Assembly (NCBI GenBank): GCA_963849635.1
Contig: CAWKIA010000012.1
Location: forward strand, 1-41,457
Origin: CAVRUD01 sp963849635
GTDB lineage: Bacteria; Chloroflexota; Chloroflexia; Thermomicrobiales; UBA6265
DNA length: 41,457 nt
Direction of reading: 5' to 3'
Positions 25,894 through 35,539 of the stretch are shown in pieces. The position numbers were made by a program, and so were the translations under genes. Numbering within the stretch: the stretch's first letter is position 1; each line of letters opens with the position of its first letter. The notes below the pieces were generated by a model. That model made no database searches. It was not told where the DNA came from and saw nothing but the letters and a program-made list of their open reading frames with translations.

Positions 25894-26568
25894 ATGTCGC
25901 CCATATCGGGCGAGCTCGTCACCGAGACGTTTGAATACGGCGGTGGACGGCAGGTTACGGCGTATGTCCCGCCGGCTCCGCCCGAGGCCATCGTCTTCGC
26001 CGGTGACGGCCAGTTGATCGCATCGTGGGGAGGCGTCCTCGAGGCGGCCGACCTCCCGCCAACGATGATCGTCGGTGCACACCGCCCGGGCGATGAGACG
26101 CTGCGGCTCCATGAGTACGTACCGGGCGAGAGCACGGCCGCCTTCGCCTTTGACCCTGAACGGTTCGCCGCCCACGAACAGTTCTTTGTCGGGGACGTGC
26201 GCCGATGGGCGCGGTCGCGCTTCGACGTCGCGCTGCCTGCCGACCGAACCGCGGTGTTCGGTGTCTCGGCGAGTGGAGAGCTCGCGCTCGCCATGGGGCT
26301 TCGCCATCCCGACATCTACGGCGCGGTCTTGTGCGCGTCGCCGGGCGCAGGGTACCGACCGCCTGCCGTGATGCCGAGCTCGCTTCCGCGCGCGTACCTC
26401 GTCGCCGGCATGCAGGAGCCGTTCTTCCTCGAGAACGCGACCCGGTGGGCGGACGCGCTGCGCGACGCAGGTGCGGACGTGGTCATGACCGAGCGGGTCG
26501 GGTCGCACGGCGACGCGTTCTGGAAAGAAGAGTTCCCGCTGATGGTGGCGTGGGCGTTTGGACGCTGA
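25894..26568 (+). CDS. esterase of the PF00756 type
   Basis: A 224-residue cytoplasmic alpha/beta hydrolase from ATG 25894 behind AAGGAG. It matches the putative-esterase (EstD/Fes-like) pattern: AIVFAGDGQLIASWG near the start, HEYVPGESTAAFAFDPERFA, nucleophile elbow FGVSASGELALAMGLRHPD, and the late His in RVGSHGDAFW followed by a short C-terminal helix. No signal peptide. It is the only gene between the palindromes at 25419-25549 and the repeat at 26755, a cassette-like position. Confidence 0.85.
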   Translation: MSPISGELVTETFEYGGGRQVTAYVPPAPPEAIVFAGDGQLIASWGGVLEAADLPPTMIVGAHRPGDETLRLHEYVPGESTAAFAFDPERFAAHEQFFVGDVRRWARSRFDVALPADRTAVFGVSASGELALAMGLRHPDIYGAVLCASPGAGYRPPAVMPSSLPRAYLVAGMQEPFFLENATRWADALRDAGADVVMTERVGSHGDAFWKEEFPLMVAWAFGR

Positions 26569-26754
26569 GCATCGCGATGGTCGGTTAGCGGTCACCACTC
26601 GTCGATGTCGGCGAGCGGAGCCGAGTTGGAACGAGAACACATCATTGGGACCGCTACATCTACCCGTACCCCATGCTGGAATGGAGTTTGACTCAAAAAC
26701 TTCTTCCGACTATTAATCCAAATCCGCTGGAGAGTTTTGAGACACGTTTGAGTT

Positions 26755-26786
26755 GTCGCAAAAGCGGCCCAGCGTGTTGAAAAGGG
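26755..26786. repeat. 32-bp repeat of the GTCKC family
   Basis: Left arm GTCGCAAAAGCGG, then CCAGCGTGTTGAAAAGG. The same two-part unit is at 34955, and in inverse orientation at 29014 and 33310. Confidence 0.6.
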
Positions 26787-26839
26787 CAACTGGTGAGTGC
26801 TAGGTGGAGAGCGGTCCCGGCGGCGTACGGCGACAGCGA

Positions 26840-28393
26840 TCAACTGCGGGCCATCGGCATCGGCGATGAGGAGGGCAGGACCAAGCCAGCGGCTCCGTTT
26901 GGCCACGGGCGCCGGCCCCAGCCCCGCCGGCTCAGCAACCGCTTCAGGTTCTGGCCCGCCGCGACCAGCAGCCCCTCGATGTTGACGTTGTCCAATCCCC
27001 GGAGGCGGAAGCGGCGCAAGCCGTGCCAGTCCTTGGCCTCGGCGAACAGCGGCTCGACCCAGACCTTCCGCTTGCGCATCGCCTTGGCGTAGGCTTCGGT
27101 CGCGTGGTACCCGCGGACGCGGTCGAGGTACGGCTCGTCGACGCTCCGCCGGACCCGCCGCCCTCGGCGACTGGTGGTGCACCGCGCCTTGAGCGGGCAC
27201 GCGTTGCAGGTCGCCGCCGGCGCCTGGTAGATGCGCGCCGGCGTGAGTACCTGCGTGCTTGAGGGGGCGGAGCACGGCGCCCCCGGGACAGCGATACACG
27301 TCGTTCTCGGCATCGTAGGCGAAGTCGCCCTTGCCGAAGAAGGGCGTGCGGCGGTCGAAGTCGGGCAGCGGCACGTAGGCGCGGATGCCCGCGTCCTCGA
27401 TCGCCACGATGTTCTCGAGCGGTGCCGTAGGTCGTGTCGCCGGTGACCTGGCGCGGGCGCAGCTTGCGGCGGAAGCGGACCCGCCACAGCAGGTCCCGCA
27501 TCGGCTGGTTCTCCATGACGTCGGCCGGCGTGACCAGCGCGGCGAGGACGACCCGGGCCTTGCCGCCGTCGACCACGTAGTGGTCGTGGTAGCCCAGGCG
27601 CGTCCCGGCCTCGACGCGCATCGGCGTGGCGTCTGGGTCGGTCGTGCTCGACCCGCCAGTCGGAGATGCGCTGGTAGGCGCCGGGCGGCCGGGCGGCGTC
27701 GGGTCGAGCCGCCGTTCGGCCAGGAGATCCCACCACGGTCGGCCGCCTGGCCCGACCGGCGTCCGTCGGCAGCCGTCCGCGCGGGCAGACGATGCAGTCC
27801 GTCCGCGGATGCCGCGATCAGGGTCGCCGGTCGCCGGTGCGCCGCCGGCGGGCGAGGTCGTCGGCGAAGAGGTCGGCGACGTGGGCCTTCGGCCTCGTAC
27901 GGCGAAGCGCGGGACGCAGGGATGTCGACGGCGGCGTTGGCCCGGACCTTGGTCGCGTCGACGAAGAGTTCGCGGCCCCAGACCAGGCCCGCCTCCTGGC
28001 AGAGGTCGACGACCTGCTCGAAGAAGCGCGCGAAGACCGCGATGCCCAAGCCGCTGCCGGATCCGCGTCAGGCTGGAGTGGTCGGGGAGCGGCTCGTCGA
28101 GGGCATAGCCCAGGTACCAGCGATGGGCGAGGTTGCAGGCTGGCCGTCTCGACGAGCTTGCGCTCCGAGCGGATGCCCTCGAAGAACATGACGAGTTGCA
28201 GCTTGAAGAACACGACCGGGTCGATGCTCGGGCGGCCCGCGGTCGGCGTACAGCTCGCGCACCCACTCGCGCACGAAGCCCAGGTCGAGCTTCGCCTCCA
28301 GGTGGCGGTAGAAGTTGTCGCGCGGGCACGAGCGTCCTCCAGCGAGACGGCGATCGGTTCGTCGAGGCGGCGGGGCTTGGGCGGGCCGAGCAT
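26840..28393 (-). mobile_element. IS1182-family transposase, heavily frameshifted
   Basis: Minus-strand start at ATG 28393 (MLGPPKPRRLDEPIAVSLED) with GAGGAG upstream. Pieces in changing frames follow in the right order: RDNFYRHLEAKLDLGFVREW, RPSIDPVVFFKLQLVMFFEG, RWYLGYALDEPLPDHSSLTR, FFEQVVDLCQEAGLVWGREL with FVDATKVRANA, then the Cys region PAATCNACPLKARC and the last YAKAMRKRKVWVEPLFAEAK to a stop at 26840. This is the IS1182 order, including the DATKV catalytic Asp. At least six frame changes in 1.5 kb mean it is inactive. No clear terminal inverted repeats were found. Confidence 0.8.
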
Positions 28394-28535
28394 GGAGCGG
28401 GCTCCTCGGCGCGGATCGGCGGCACGGGATTCCGGACGACCGGGTGCGACGAACGCCCTGCGGTCGTGCTGTCCCCGGCGTACCATACACGCACCGCCAC
28501 CGAGCGTTCGCCGGTTCCCCGAGGGAGGCCGCCCC

Positions 28536-28970
28536 ATGCCCGCCGAAGAGAACAAGGCCCTCGTCCGCCGGTACTACGAGGAGCTCTGGAACCGACGCGA
28601 CCCCGCCGTCGCCGACGAGCTCTTCGCGCCCGGCTTCCGGCTCTTCCCGGACGCGACCCCCGGTCCCGAGGGCGTCAAGCAGTTCTATACGCGGCTCCTG
28701 ACGGCCTTCCCCGATCTGTGGGTCCGGGTCGACGACCTGATCGCCGCGGAGGGCAACAAGGTCGTGGCCCGTTTTGCCCTCGGGGGGACGCACCGGGGCG
28801 AGTTCCTCGGCATCCCGGCGACGGGCAAACCGATGGCGATCGAGGAGATCACCATCTGGCGGATCGCCGACGGGACGATCGCTGAACGTTGGACCGCGGT
28901 GGACGCGTTGGACGTGGTGCAGCAACTCGGGGGGCGGGTGGTCCTCCCGGCCGCGGCAGCCGACGGGTAG
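28536..28970 (+). CDS. SnoaL-like ester cyclase family protein
   Basis: A 144-residue protein from ATG 28536 behind GAGGGAGG. It shows the SnoaL-like NTF2 fold: NKALVRRYYEELWNRRDPAV, LFAPGFRLFPD, GPEGVKQFYTRLLTAFPDLW, GTHRGEFLGIPATGKPM and the late ITIWRIADGTIAERW. Family members are small polyketide cyclases or, more often, proteins of unknown activity in secondary metabolism and catabolism. It lies divergent to the dead IS and before a repeat at 29014. Confidence 0.88.
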   Translation: MPAEENKALVRRYYEELWNRRDPAVADELFAPGFRLFPDATPGPEGVKQFYTRLLTAFPDLWVRVDDLIAAEGNKVVARFALGGTHRGEFLGIPATGKPMAIEEITIWRIADGTIAERWTAVDALDVVQQLGGRVVLPAAAADG

Positions 28971-29013
28971 ACCCCGGCGGCGAGGGCGCCGGCAATGCCG
29001 GGGGCGGGGCCCG

Positions 29014-29045
29014 CGTTTTTCAACACGCTGGGGCGTTTGTGAGTC
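29014..29045. repeat. 32-bp repeat of the GTCKC family (inverse orientation)
   Basis: Plus strand reads CGTTTTTCAACACGCTGG then GGCGTTTGTGAGTC. It is the inverse of the unit at 26755 and close to 33310-33341. Confidence 0.6.
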
Positions 29046-29127
29046 GGAGCGTGGGGATCCCGGTATCCTTGGCGACGCGTCGTATGCCGCAAGGCGCGGC
29101 ACCTGTACCCTGTTGCCCGCTCCCGTT

Positions 29128-29962
29128 CTAGGCCGCCGGCGTCCGGGCCCAGGCGCCGTACAGAACGACCGGGCAGACGATCCCGCCGCCGGCGACCGCT
29201 TCGTCCCGGAGGCGGTCGACCAGCGTGTCGTCGTCCGTCCCCGCCGGGGCGGCCAGGCCCGTCCGCTCGGCGATGATCCGCGCCGTATGCACGCACTCCG
29301 CGGTCCACCGGTGCCCCGGCCAGTCCCGACCGCCGCCCACGATCCCGTCGATGCGCATCCGAGGCGCCGCGCAGGCCGGCCGCCTCGAAGGTCGCGAACA
29401 GGTGCAGGCCCATCGTCGGATTGGCGCCCGACGACGCGATGGCGGCGATGATCCAGCGCCAGCATTGCTCGTAGAGGGGAGACGGCGGCCAGGCCCGCGG
29501 CTCGTCGTCCGGTTCCTGGAACGCGACGATGCCGCCGGGCACTAGCGCCGCCGCCAGGCGGCGGAGGACCGCGACTGGGTCGGCCGCGTACATCAGCACC
29601 TGCCGGCCGATTATCGCGTCGTACGGGCCGCCCAGCTCGGCCGTCGCGACATCGGCCGCCACGAAGTCCACCCGCCGCAGGCCGAGCTCCTCGGCGCGCC
29701 TGCGGGCGGTGGCCAGGACATCGTCGGACCGGTCGAGCCCGCGGACAGTCCCCTGTGGGCCGACTAGGTCGGCCGCCAGGAACGTCACGTCCCCCGTCCC
29801 GCAGCCGACGTCGAGGACCCGCATGCCGGGCGTCAGCCCCGCCTCGCGCAGGAACTCCGTCGTGCCCAATCGCAACAGCTCGGACTGCGCGATCAGGCGT
29901 CGCTGCTCCCGCTCCCCGTGTCCCAGGGCGTAGGCGCCCGTCGCGGTCGCTCGCCGGTCCAT
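29128..29962 (-). CDS. class I SAM-dependent methyltransferase, one frameshift
   Basis: About 278 residues from ATG 29962 behind GGAGGGG. Motif I is MRVLDVGCGTGDVTFLAADL. It is followed by the acidic GLDRSDDVLATARRRAEELG, FVAADVATAEL and the post-motif YDAIIGRQVLMYAADPVAVL, with LVPGGIVAFQEPD later. This is a UbiE/Methyltransf_11-type enzyme. The last third continues in another frame (MRIDGIVGGGRDWPGHRW onward) after an indel near 29365. The acceptor is unknown. It is the only gene between repeats at 29014 and 30151. Confidence 0.82.
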
Positions 29963-30150
29963 GGCGTCCCCTCCTCCGTGCGGAGACCCGGCCGTGGGCA
30001 TCGGCCGTCGGGTCCGGAGCCAGCGTAACGCGCCCCGCCTCAGCTGTTCGGTGGTGCCGCCCATCATAGGGACCGCTCCCCGGCTGTCAATTCCCCGCAG
30101 TTTGGCGGGCACCGTGACCTGTCTCACGCACGGTGGGCATCGCACGCTCT

Positions 30151-30176
30151 GTCTCGCAAACGGGCGTACCTCAGAC
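30151..30176. repeat. 26-bp palindrome-like repeat of the GTCKC family
   Basis: Left arm GTCTCGCAAACGG, right arm GCGTACCTCAGAC, poorly matched at its centre. It lies in the gap before the monooxygenase gene; the remaining 190 bp to 30370 show nothing else. Confidence 0.5.
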
Positions 30177-30370
30177 GGCGCCCCTGCCCGTGACCGGGCG
30201 GCGAACCTTCGACGCTGCCGGTGCGCAAGTCCGTACTCACGGGGTCCTTTCCCTTGATTCCGAGGGCCGGTTTCATCAGTCCTCGACGGGTGTAACTCCC
30301 AGGACAGCCTATCGCAGCCATCCCTACCCCGCACATCAATGGCGACGGAACACTCATCGGAAACCGGTGG

Positions 30371-32010
30371 CTACCCGGTTCGTTTGAAGCCCTGGTAGTT
30401 CCTGGCCGCGATCTCGTCGCATCTCTTCCGGTAGGTGCCCACCCCGCCCACATACGGCATGAATATGCGCGGCTTGCCGGGGATATTGGCCCCGGTGTAC
30501 CAGGACTTCGCCAGGGGCATAGAGCGTGGCATCCGCCAGCTCGTTGACGTGCGCCACCCAGGCGTTCTCCGCCACGAGGGTCGCCTCGATGACGTGGAGA
30601 TTCTCCGCTTGCATACTGCGCGAGACAGTCGGCGATCCAGTCGACGTGCTGCTCGATGGAGACCATCATGTTGCTGAGCACGGACGGACTGCCGGGTCCG
30701 GTGATGGTAAACAGATTGGGAAAGCCCGCGATGGCGATTCCGAGGTAGGTGCGCGGCCCTTCGGCCCACTTCTCACTCAGCGTGATGCCTCCCCGGCCGC
30801 GGATGTCGATATTGAGCAAGGCGCCGGTCATGGCGTCGAAGCCGGTCGCAAAGACGATGCTGTCGAACTCGTACTCGGTGGCCAGGGTTCGCACACCCCG
30901 CGGGGTGATCGCCTCGAGCGGCTCGCTGCGGAGATCGATCAGGGTGACGTTGTCGCGGTTGAACGTGTCGTAGTAGTCGGTATCGACGCAAACGCGCTTG
31001 GTGCCGAAGGGGTAGCCCTTGGGGACGAGCGTCTCGGCCACGGTGGGATCGCCGACGATGGCGTGGATCTTGGCCCGGAAGAACTGGGCGGCGGTGTCAT
31101 TGGCCTCTTGCTGCGTGAGCAGGTCCGTGTAGGCCGCACCGAAGCCGAGGCCGCCGTGTTGCCAGCGACGCTCGTACTCGCGCTGCCGCTCCTCGGGAGA
31201 CACCGACAGGGCTGACTGGCCGGTGACGGGAACGACGAAACCGGCGCGCGACTCGCGAGCCTGCCGGCGGAACTCCGCGTAGTTGGCTTTCACCTGGCAC
31301 TCGTATTCCGGGTCCAGCGGCGCATTCCGCGCGGGAACGCTGTAGTTCGGGGTGCGTTGAAACACCACCAGGTGGGCGGCTTGCCGGGCGATGATCGGGA
31401 TGGACTGGATTGCGGAGGAGCCGGTGCCGATGACGCCAACGCGCTGACCGACGAACTCCACGTCCGTGTGGGGCCAGTGGCTGGTGTGATAGGTCTTGCC
31501 TGTGAAACTCTCCAGACCCGGGAAGGCCGGGATCCTGGAGGTCGACAGGCACCCGGTGGCCATGATGCAGAAGCGGGCCGACACGCGGTCTCCCCGGTCC
31601 GTCTCGATGTGCCAGCGGTGCATCGCTTCGTCGAAGTGGGCCGCGGTCACGCGGGTGTCGAGCTGGATGTCGCGGCGCAGATCGAAGCGGTCAGCGACGT
31701 GCTCGACGTACGTCAGGATCTCGGGCTGGGAGGCGTACCGCTCCGTCCAGCGCCATTCCTGCTGGAGCTCGTCGCAGAAGGAGTACGAGTAGTCCATGCT
31801 CTGGACGTCGCAGCGGGCGCCGGGATAGCGGTTCCAATACCAGGTGCCGCCGATGCCGCCGCCCGCCTCAAAGACCCGCGCGGACAGGCCGAGGCCGCGC
31901 AGGCGGTGCAGCATATACAAGCCGGCGAACCCCGCGCCGATAATGACCGCGTCGACGTGGGTCAGCTGCGCTGGTCCATCGGTGGCGGACCGCGGCTCGC
32001 CAACTGCCAT
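30371..32010 (-). CDS. Baeyer-Villiger flavin monooxygenase, two frameshifts
   Basis: About 546 residues from ATG 32010 behind AAGGAGGG. FAD fingerprint VIIGAGFAGLYMLHRL at residues 22-37, then the diagnostic FxGxxxHxxxWP motif as FTGKTYHTSHWP, and a second Rossmann VIGTGSSAIQSIP for NADPH. Together these identify a type I BVMO such as cyclohexanone or phenylacetone monooxygenase, which inserts oxygen beside a ketone to give an ester or lactone. The C-terminal part is in two further frames: NLHVIEATLVAENAWVAHV after about 30612, and KSWYTGANIPGKPRIFMPYV after about 30524. A two-base loss in a TATATG run and one extra C explain these breaks. The alpha/beta hydrolases nearby could cleave such esters. 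Confidence 0.88.
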
Positions 32011-32289
32011 GGGTCTCGCCCTCCTTGCGCGGCGTGTCCGGTGGACGCAGATTCTCCCAGAGGCCTCCCCCGATAACTGGGCGTTCGCCTCAAATGCGGA
32101 CAACGAGACCTGTACCCCCATCCCGGATCTACGATTCCTGGCCCTCTCACAATTGGGGGATCGAAACGATGTCGCGGGACCAGACCCAGCATCGACCGGC
32201 ATACATCGCCGGGTCGTGCACAAAACCGTAGCCGACTCCTATGCTCTCCGCAACGTGTAGGCTGTCGAACGGAGGCCCCAGTCCTTGGC

Positions 32290-33210
32290 TTAGTGGACGC
32301 CGTTCAGCACAGGGAAGGCTGTCTCGATGTGACCACCGCCGACGATATCCGTGCGCTGGCCGATCTGGGACTGAGCATGGCCGCGATCGTTTGCCGGAAG
32401 CCCCACCTCGCCAACAATGGCCCGGATCGGCAGCCGGCTAGCGAAGCGGGATTGGCGGGAGCACCCACCTACGACCACCGCCACGGTACAAACAGTCCGA
32501 TTAGACACCAGCCCGTTGAAAAGGGCTGCCGGGATAGCGGCGCGGACCAGGACCGAATCGCGGCGATGCGGCCGCATCTCGTTCACCACGGTGCGACGGC
32601 GACCGGGTTCGCTTTCGCGAGGACCACCCCGGTCGCGCCACGGCCGGCCGTGGGCGCGGACGGGAGCCGCCGCCGTCGTGCTCGCCCAGCGCTGGCCCTT
32701 GAGCCGATGGAAGCGCTCCAGCCGGTCGCAGAGGTTCTTCAACGAGCGCACCTGCGCCGGCGTCAGGGCGCGGGGTTCGAGTGGCGGCAGGCCGAGCTCG
32801 CGCACGCCTTTGGCCGGATCGCCGACGGGGAAGACGGTCGGCGCCTGGACGGCGACCCAGGTGGTGAAGGCCGACACCGACGCGAGGTGGTTGTTGATCG
32901 TCGCCGGCGCCAACCCGTCCGTGACCAACTGCTGCTGCCAGGCCAGGACATCGCGGCGTAGGCAGATCGAGATGCGATCGTGCCCATAGCTTGCCAGGAA
33001 AAACGTGATGAACCGATCGAGGTGCAGCGCGATCTTCTTGGTCACCGCGGCCGATCGGACGCCGACGACGGCGAGCGCGAGGTACCGCGTCGCCCACGCC
33101 GCCAGGCTGTCCGGCACGTCCGCGGGAAGGCCGCCAGGGATCGCCTGCACCTTTCGGGCAGTGAAATTGGGGAGATGCGTCAGGGTTTTGGGGAGCGCCG
33201 ATGCCGTCAT
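32290..33210 (-). pseudogene. truncated tyrosine recombinase
   Basis: ATG 33210 begins MTASALPKTLTHLPNFTARK. The N-terminal SAM-like core-binding domain is complete: DSLAAWATRYLALAVVGVRS, ALHLDRFITFFLASYGHDRI, then APATINNHLASVSAFTTWVA and RALTPAQVRSLKNLCDRLER. Recognisable sequence stops near GRPWRDR at about 32629. The catalytic domain with Arg, HxxR and Tyr is absent and the frame runs on into unrelated DNA, so the protein cannot recombine. Its position between repeats suggests a former integrase of the accessory region. Confidence 0.7.
32414..32455 (+). pseudogene. fragment of a serine hydrolase 3' end
   Basis: Reads TMARIGSRLAKRDW. It differs at one of 12 residues from the end of the serine hydrolase at 10573-11958 (TMARIGGRLAKR). 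It lies downstream of the point where the recombinase similarity ends, so the junction joins two unrelated fragments. Confidence 0.5.
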
Positions 33211-33309
33211 AATCTGTGCTCTACTTCCCAGAAGGGACATTCTGCGGAGTGGTTTGATCGTAGCAAACCGGGGCCGGCGGACGCAAGCGGGAAATCCTGG
33301 GGACCGGTA

Positions 33310-33432
33310 GGTTCTTCAACACCCTGCCCCGTTTCCGAGACGGACGCATTCCGTGTCCGTCAGTCGGTACGCCTGACCGGAACGGAGCCGCTGGCCCACC
33401 TTCGGCGCCAGCTAAGAGCGTGTTGCAAAACC
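33310..33432. repeat. 123-bp MITE-like element
   Basis: Terminal inverted repeats GGTTCTTCAACACCCTG (left) and GAGCGTGTTGCAAAACC (right) match at 13 of 17 positions. The left end is a 32-bp GTCKC-family unit (33310-33341). The element ends six bases before the stop of the lipocalin-like gene and encodes nothing. Confidence 0.5.
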
Positions 33433-33438
33433 GTGGCC

Positions 33439-33864
33439 TCACGCCCGTTGCCAGACGAGGGTGGGGGTTTGCTGGCGGCCGTCGACCTCCATGGGCGGTG
33501 CGGCGAGGGTGACGGTGTCCTCGTCGAACGCCACGAGCCGCACCTGCTCCCCGCCGATCCAGTTGGGCATCAGGCTCAGCTCCACCCGATGCACCACCTC
33601 GCCGACGCGATACTCGTAGGTCCCGCAGTACGCGAAATACTCTCGGGCCGCCGTCTCGATTTCTATGGGCGTCGCCCCCACCCAATCGCCGCCGGCGAGG
33701 CGGGCGCGGTCGGCTCGCCCGAACTGCACCGCCATGTGCCCGTCCTCCGTGTAGGTGATGAAGCCGACGGCGTCCCGACCGAAGGGGTACGTGATGCGCC
33801 CCCCTTCGTCCCGGACGACGAACGACACGAGTCGCCAGGTCCCTATGAGCGGATTCGCACTCAT
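33439..33864 (-). CDS. lipocalin-like domain protein (PF13924 type)
   Basis: A 141-residue soluble protein from ATG 33864 behind GAGGAGG. NPLIGTWRLVSFVVRDEGGR, then GFITYTEDGHMAVQFGRADR and TYEYRVGEVVHRVELSLMPN, are the hallmarks of Lipocalin_5 (GTWrLvs..., G.i.Yt.dG.Ma). These are small beta-barrels found with catabolic or polyketide genes. It overlaps the dehydrogenase stop by four bases (ATGA), so the two are co-translated. It has no leader. Confidence 0.87.
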   Translation of the reverse strand: MSANPLIGTWRLVSFVVRDEGGRITYPFGRDAVGFITYTEDGHMAVQFGRADRARLAGGDWVGATPIEIETAAREYFAYCGTYEYRVGEVVHRVELSLMPNWIGGEQVRLVAFDEDTVTLAAPPMEVDGRQQTPTLVWQRA

Positions 33865-34832
33865 CGCCCCGTTTCCTCCTCTGGAACATACCCGGAGATT
33901 ACGTCGGCTTCGCCTTGCAGCCACGCGGGGTCCTGGTAGGCCGGATTCGGGTAGCGGTAGAAGCCGCGTCCTGCCTTCACCCCGAGTTCCCCGGCGGCTA
34001 CCTTGTCGGTCAGCAGCCGGGGCGGCGCGTCGCGAGGCTCGCCCGATTCCGCGTGGTAGACCCGTTCAATGTCGAGCACCACGTCCAGGCCGACTATGTC
34101 CATCAGCCCAAACGGGCCGATCGGCATGCCCACGCAAATCATCCACGCCCGGTCGACGTCGTCGACGGTCGCGACCCCGTCGTCGACCAGGTGGAGCGTC
34201 TCCCGCTTGATCGCCCGCCAGACCCGGTTGAACAGGAAACCGGTGCTCTCCTTCTGCACCACCAGCGGCGTCACGCTGACCGATCGCGCGAACCGCCCAG
34301 CCCGCCCGATCGTCTCATCCGAGGTCGTGCTCCCCCGCATCAGCTCCACCAGCGGCCGCTGCCAGACCAGCGTGTAGAAGTGCATGTTCAGCACGCGATC
34401 CGGCCGCCCCGTCGCGTCCTCAATGTGCGAGACCCGGAACGACGAGCTGTTCGTCGCCAGGATCGTGCGCGGTGGGCAGACACGATCGAGCTCACCGAAC
34501 ACCGCCCGCTTGAGGTCGAGCCGCTCCGGCACCGCCTCGATCACGAGGTCGACGTCCCCGACGCTCGCCGCGAGGTCGGTCGAGGCACGGATGCGGTCCA
34601 ACACGGCCGCTCGCCCGTTAGCGGAAAGCGCCTCCGCGGCGACGCGCCGGTCGAGTTCCTCCTCGTGCCCCCGGCGCATCCGCGTCAGGGCGTCCGACGA
34701 CTGATCGACGACCGCGACCGCGTAGCCGTGGGCGGCGATGTGCAGCGCGATCTGGGCGCCCATGAAGCCCGCGCCGACGACGGCAACCGTCGCGATCGGC
34801 GCGAAGTCCGACGCCGGGGTCGGTTGGGTCAT
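33861..34832 (-). CDS. 3-hydroxyacyl-CoA dehydrogenase family protein
   Basis: A 323-residue NAD-dependent dehydrogenase from ATG 34832 behind AGGAGG. Rossmann motif VAVVGAGFMGAQIALHIAAH with GAGFMG at 20-25, then VDLVIEAVPERLDLKRAVFG, ILATNSSSFRVSHIED and the catalytic His in NMHFYTLVWQRPLVELMRG. The C-terminal domain (TGFLFNRVWRAIKRETLHLV, then GMPIGPFGLMDIVGLDVVLD) is the second half of PF00725. It oxidises a 3-hydroxyacyl-CoA or a related beta-hydroxy acid. The sequence TLVWQ, where FNPVP is usual, marks it as a divergent branch. Confidence 0.9.
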   Translation of the reverse strand: MTQPTPASDFAPIATVAVVGAGFMGAQIALHIAAHGYAVAVVDQSSDALTRMRRGHEEELDRRVAAEALSANGRAAVLDRIRASTDLAASVGDVDLVIEAVPERLDLKRAVFGELDRVCPPRTILATNSSSFRVSHIEDATGRPDRVLNMHFYTLVWQRPLVELMRGSTTSDETIGRAGRFARSVSVTPLVVQKESTGFLFNRVWRAIKRETLHLVDDGVATVDDVDRAWMICVGMPIGPFGLMDIVGLDVVLDIERVYHAESGEPRDAPPRLLTDKVAAGELGVKAGRGFYRYPNPAYQDPAWLQGEADVISGYVPEEETGR

Positions 34833-34954
34833 GGCGGGTTGCCTCCTACGGGCGTTTGCGCCCGATGACGAACGGGTGACGCGGATGTGTGCCTGCACTC
34901 TACGACGATGATCGCCGGTGTCAACGGATTCTGAACGGGCGACAGTCGTTGCCC

Positions 34955-35120
34955 GTCTCACAAACCCTCCAGCCTGTTGCACAACGCCTCGTCAGCGCTA
35001 CGGGGGTCGCCTGGAGCGCCGACGGACACCACGACGAGGCGAGAAATCTGCGCGAGCCTGGGTGGCTGTCCCCCTCCATCGGCTCGCCTCGACCACGGTG
35101 CCGACTTTTGCAACAGGCTG
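34955..35120. repeat. MITE-like element with CAGCCTGTTGCA ends
   Basis: A 151-bp segment (34970-35120) has perfect 12-bp terminal inverted repeats CAGCCTGTTGCA / TGCAACAGGCTG. Nested GACGAGGCGAG and CTCGCCTCG arms lie inside. The left end overlaps a GTCKC-family unit (34955-34986, starting GTCTCACAAACC). Such ends are typical of IS-derived MITEs. Confidence 0.6.
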
Positions 35121-35291
35121 ACACGTTAGAGGACCAGTGATCACGTCCATCCTAACCCCACGACTCGGAGCATTCGTCCGCCAGAGGGTGGGGATGAGAG
35201 CTATCGGAGCGCCGACGAAGTGATCGAGGATGCACCGAGCTTGTACAACGATCTCGAACGCCGGTGTCGCCTCTCTGTGGCGCTAGGCCCA

Positions 35292-35380
35292 AACGGCTAT
35301 TGAGACGGAGCGGTGAGCGTGGATCCCATCCGAAAGGGTGACTCGCCGGCTCTTCTTAGAAACGGGCGTTTTTGCGACAC
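35292..35380. repeat. dispersed structured repeat, copy 2 (right half)
   Basis: Matches 17241-17328 and the right half of 40568-40709. CGGCTATTGAGACGG, GGTGAG, the CATCC-GAAA-GGGTG hairpin, CTCGCC and the 26-bp palindrome at 35353-35378 are all present. The rest of the gap, 35121-35291 and 35381-35539, shows no gene. Confidence 0.72.
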
Positions 35381-35539
35381 CCACTCTGACGACGCAAATG
35401 GCCCGGGTGTTAGCCCGGACCAACGTTTTCGGTTCGCGTGCGGTCTCAGCGGGAGCGGTACGTGGCCGCGTCGGCGGCCACCGCACCCCGCTTCGCCCGG
35501 GACGGCCGGTCGGGCCGTTGCCCTCGTGAGATCGCGCGC

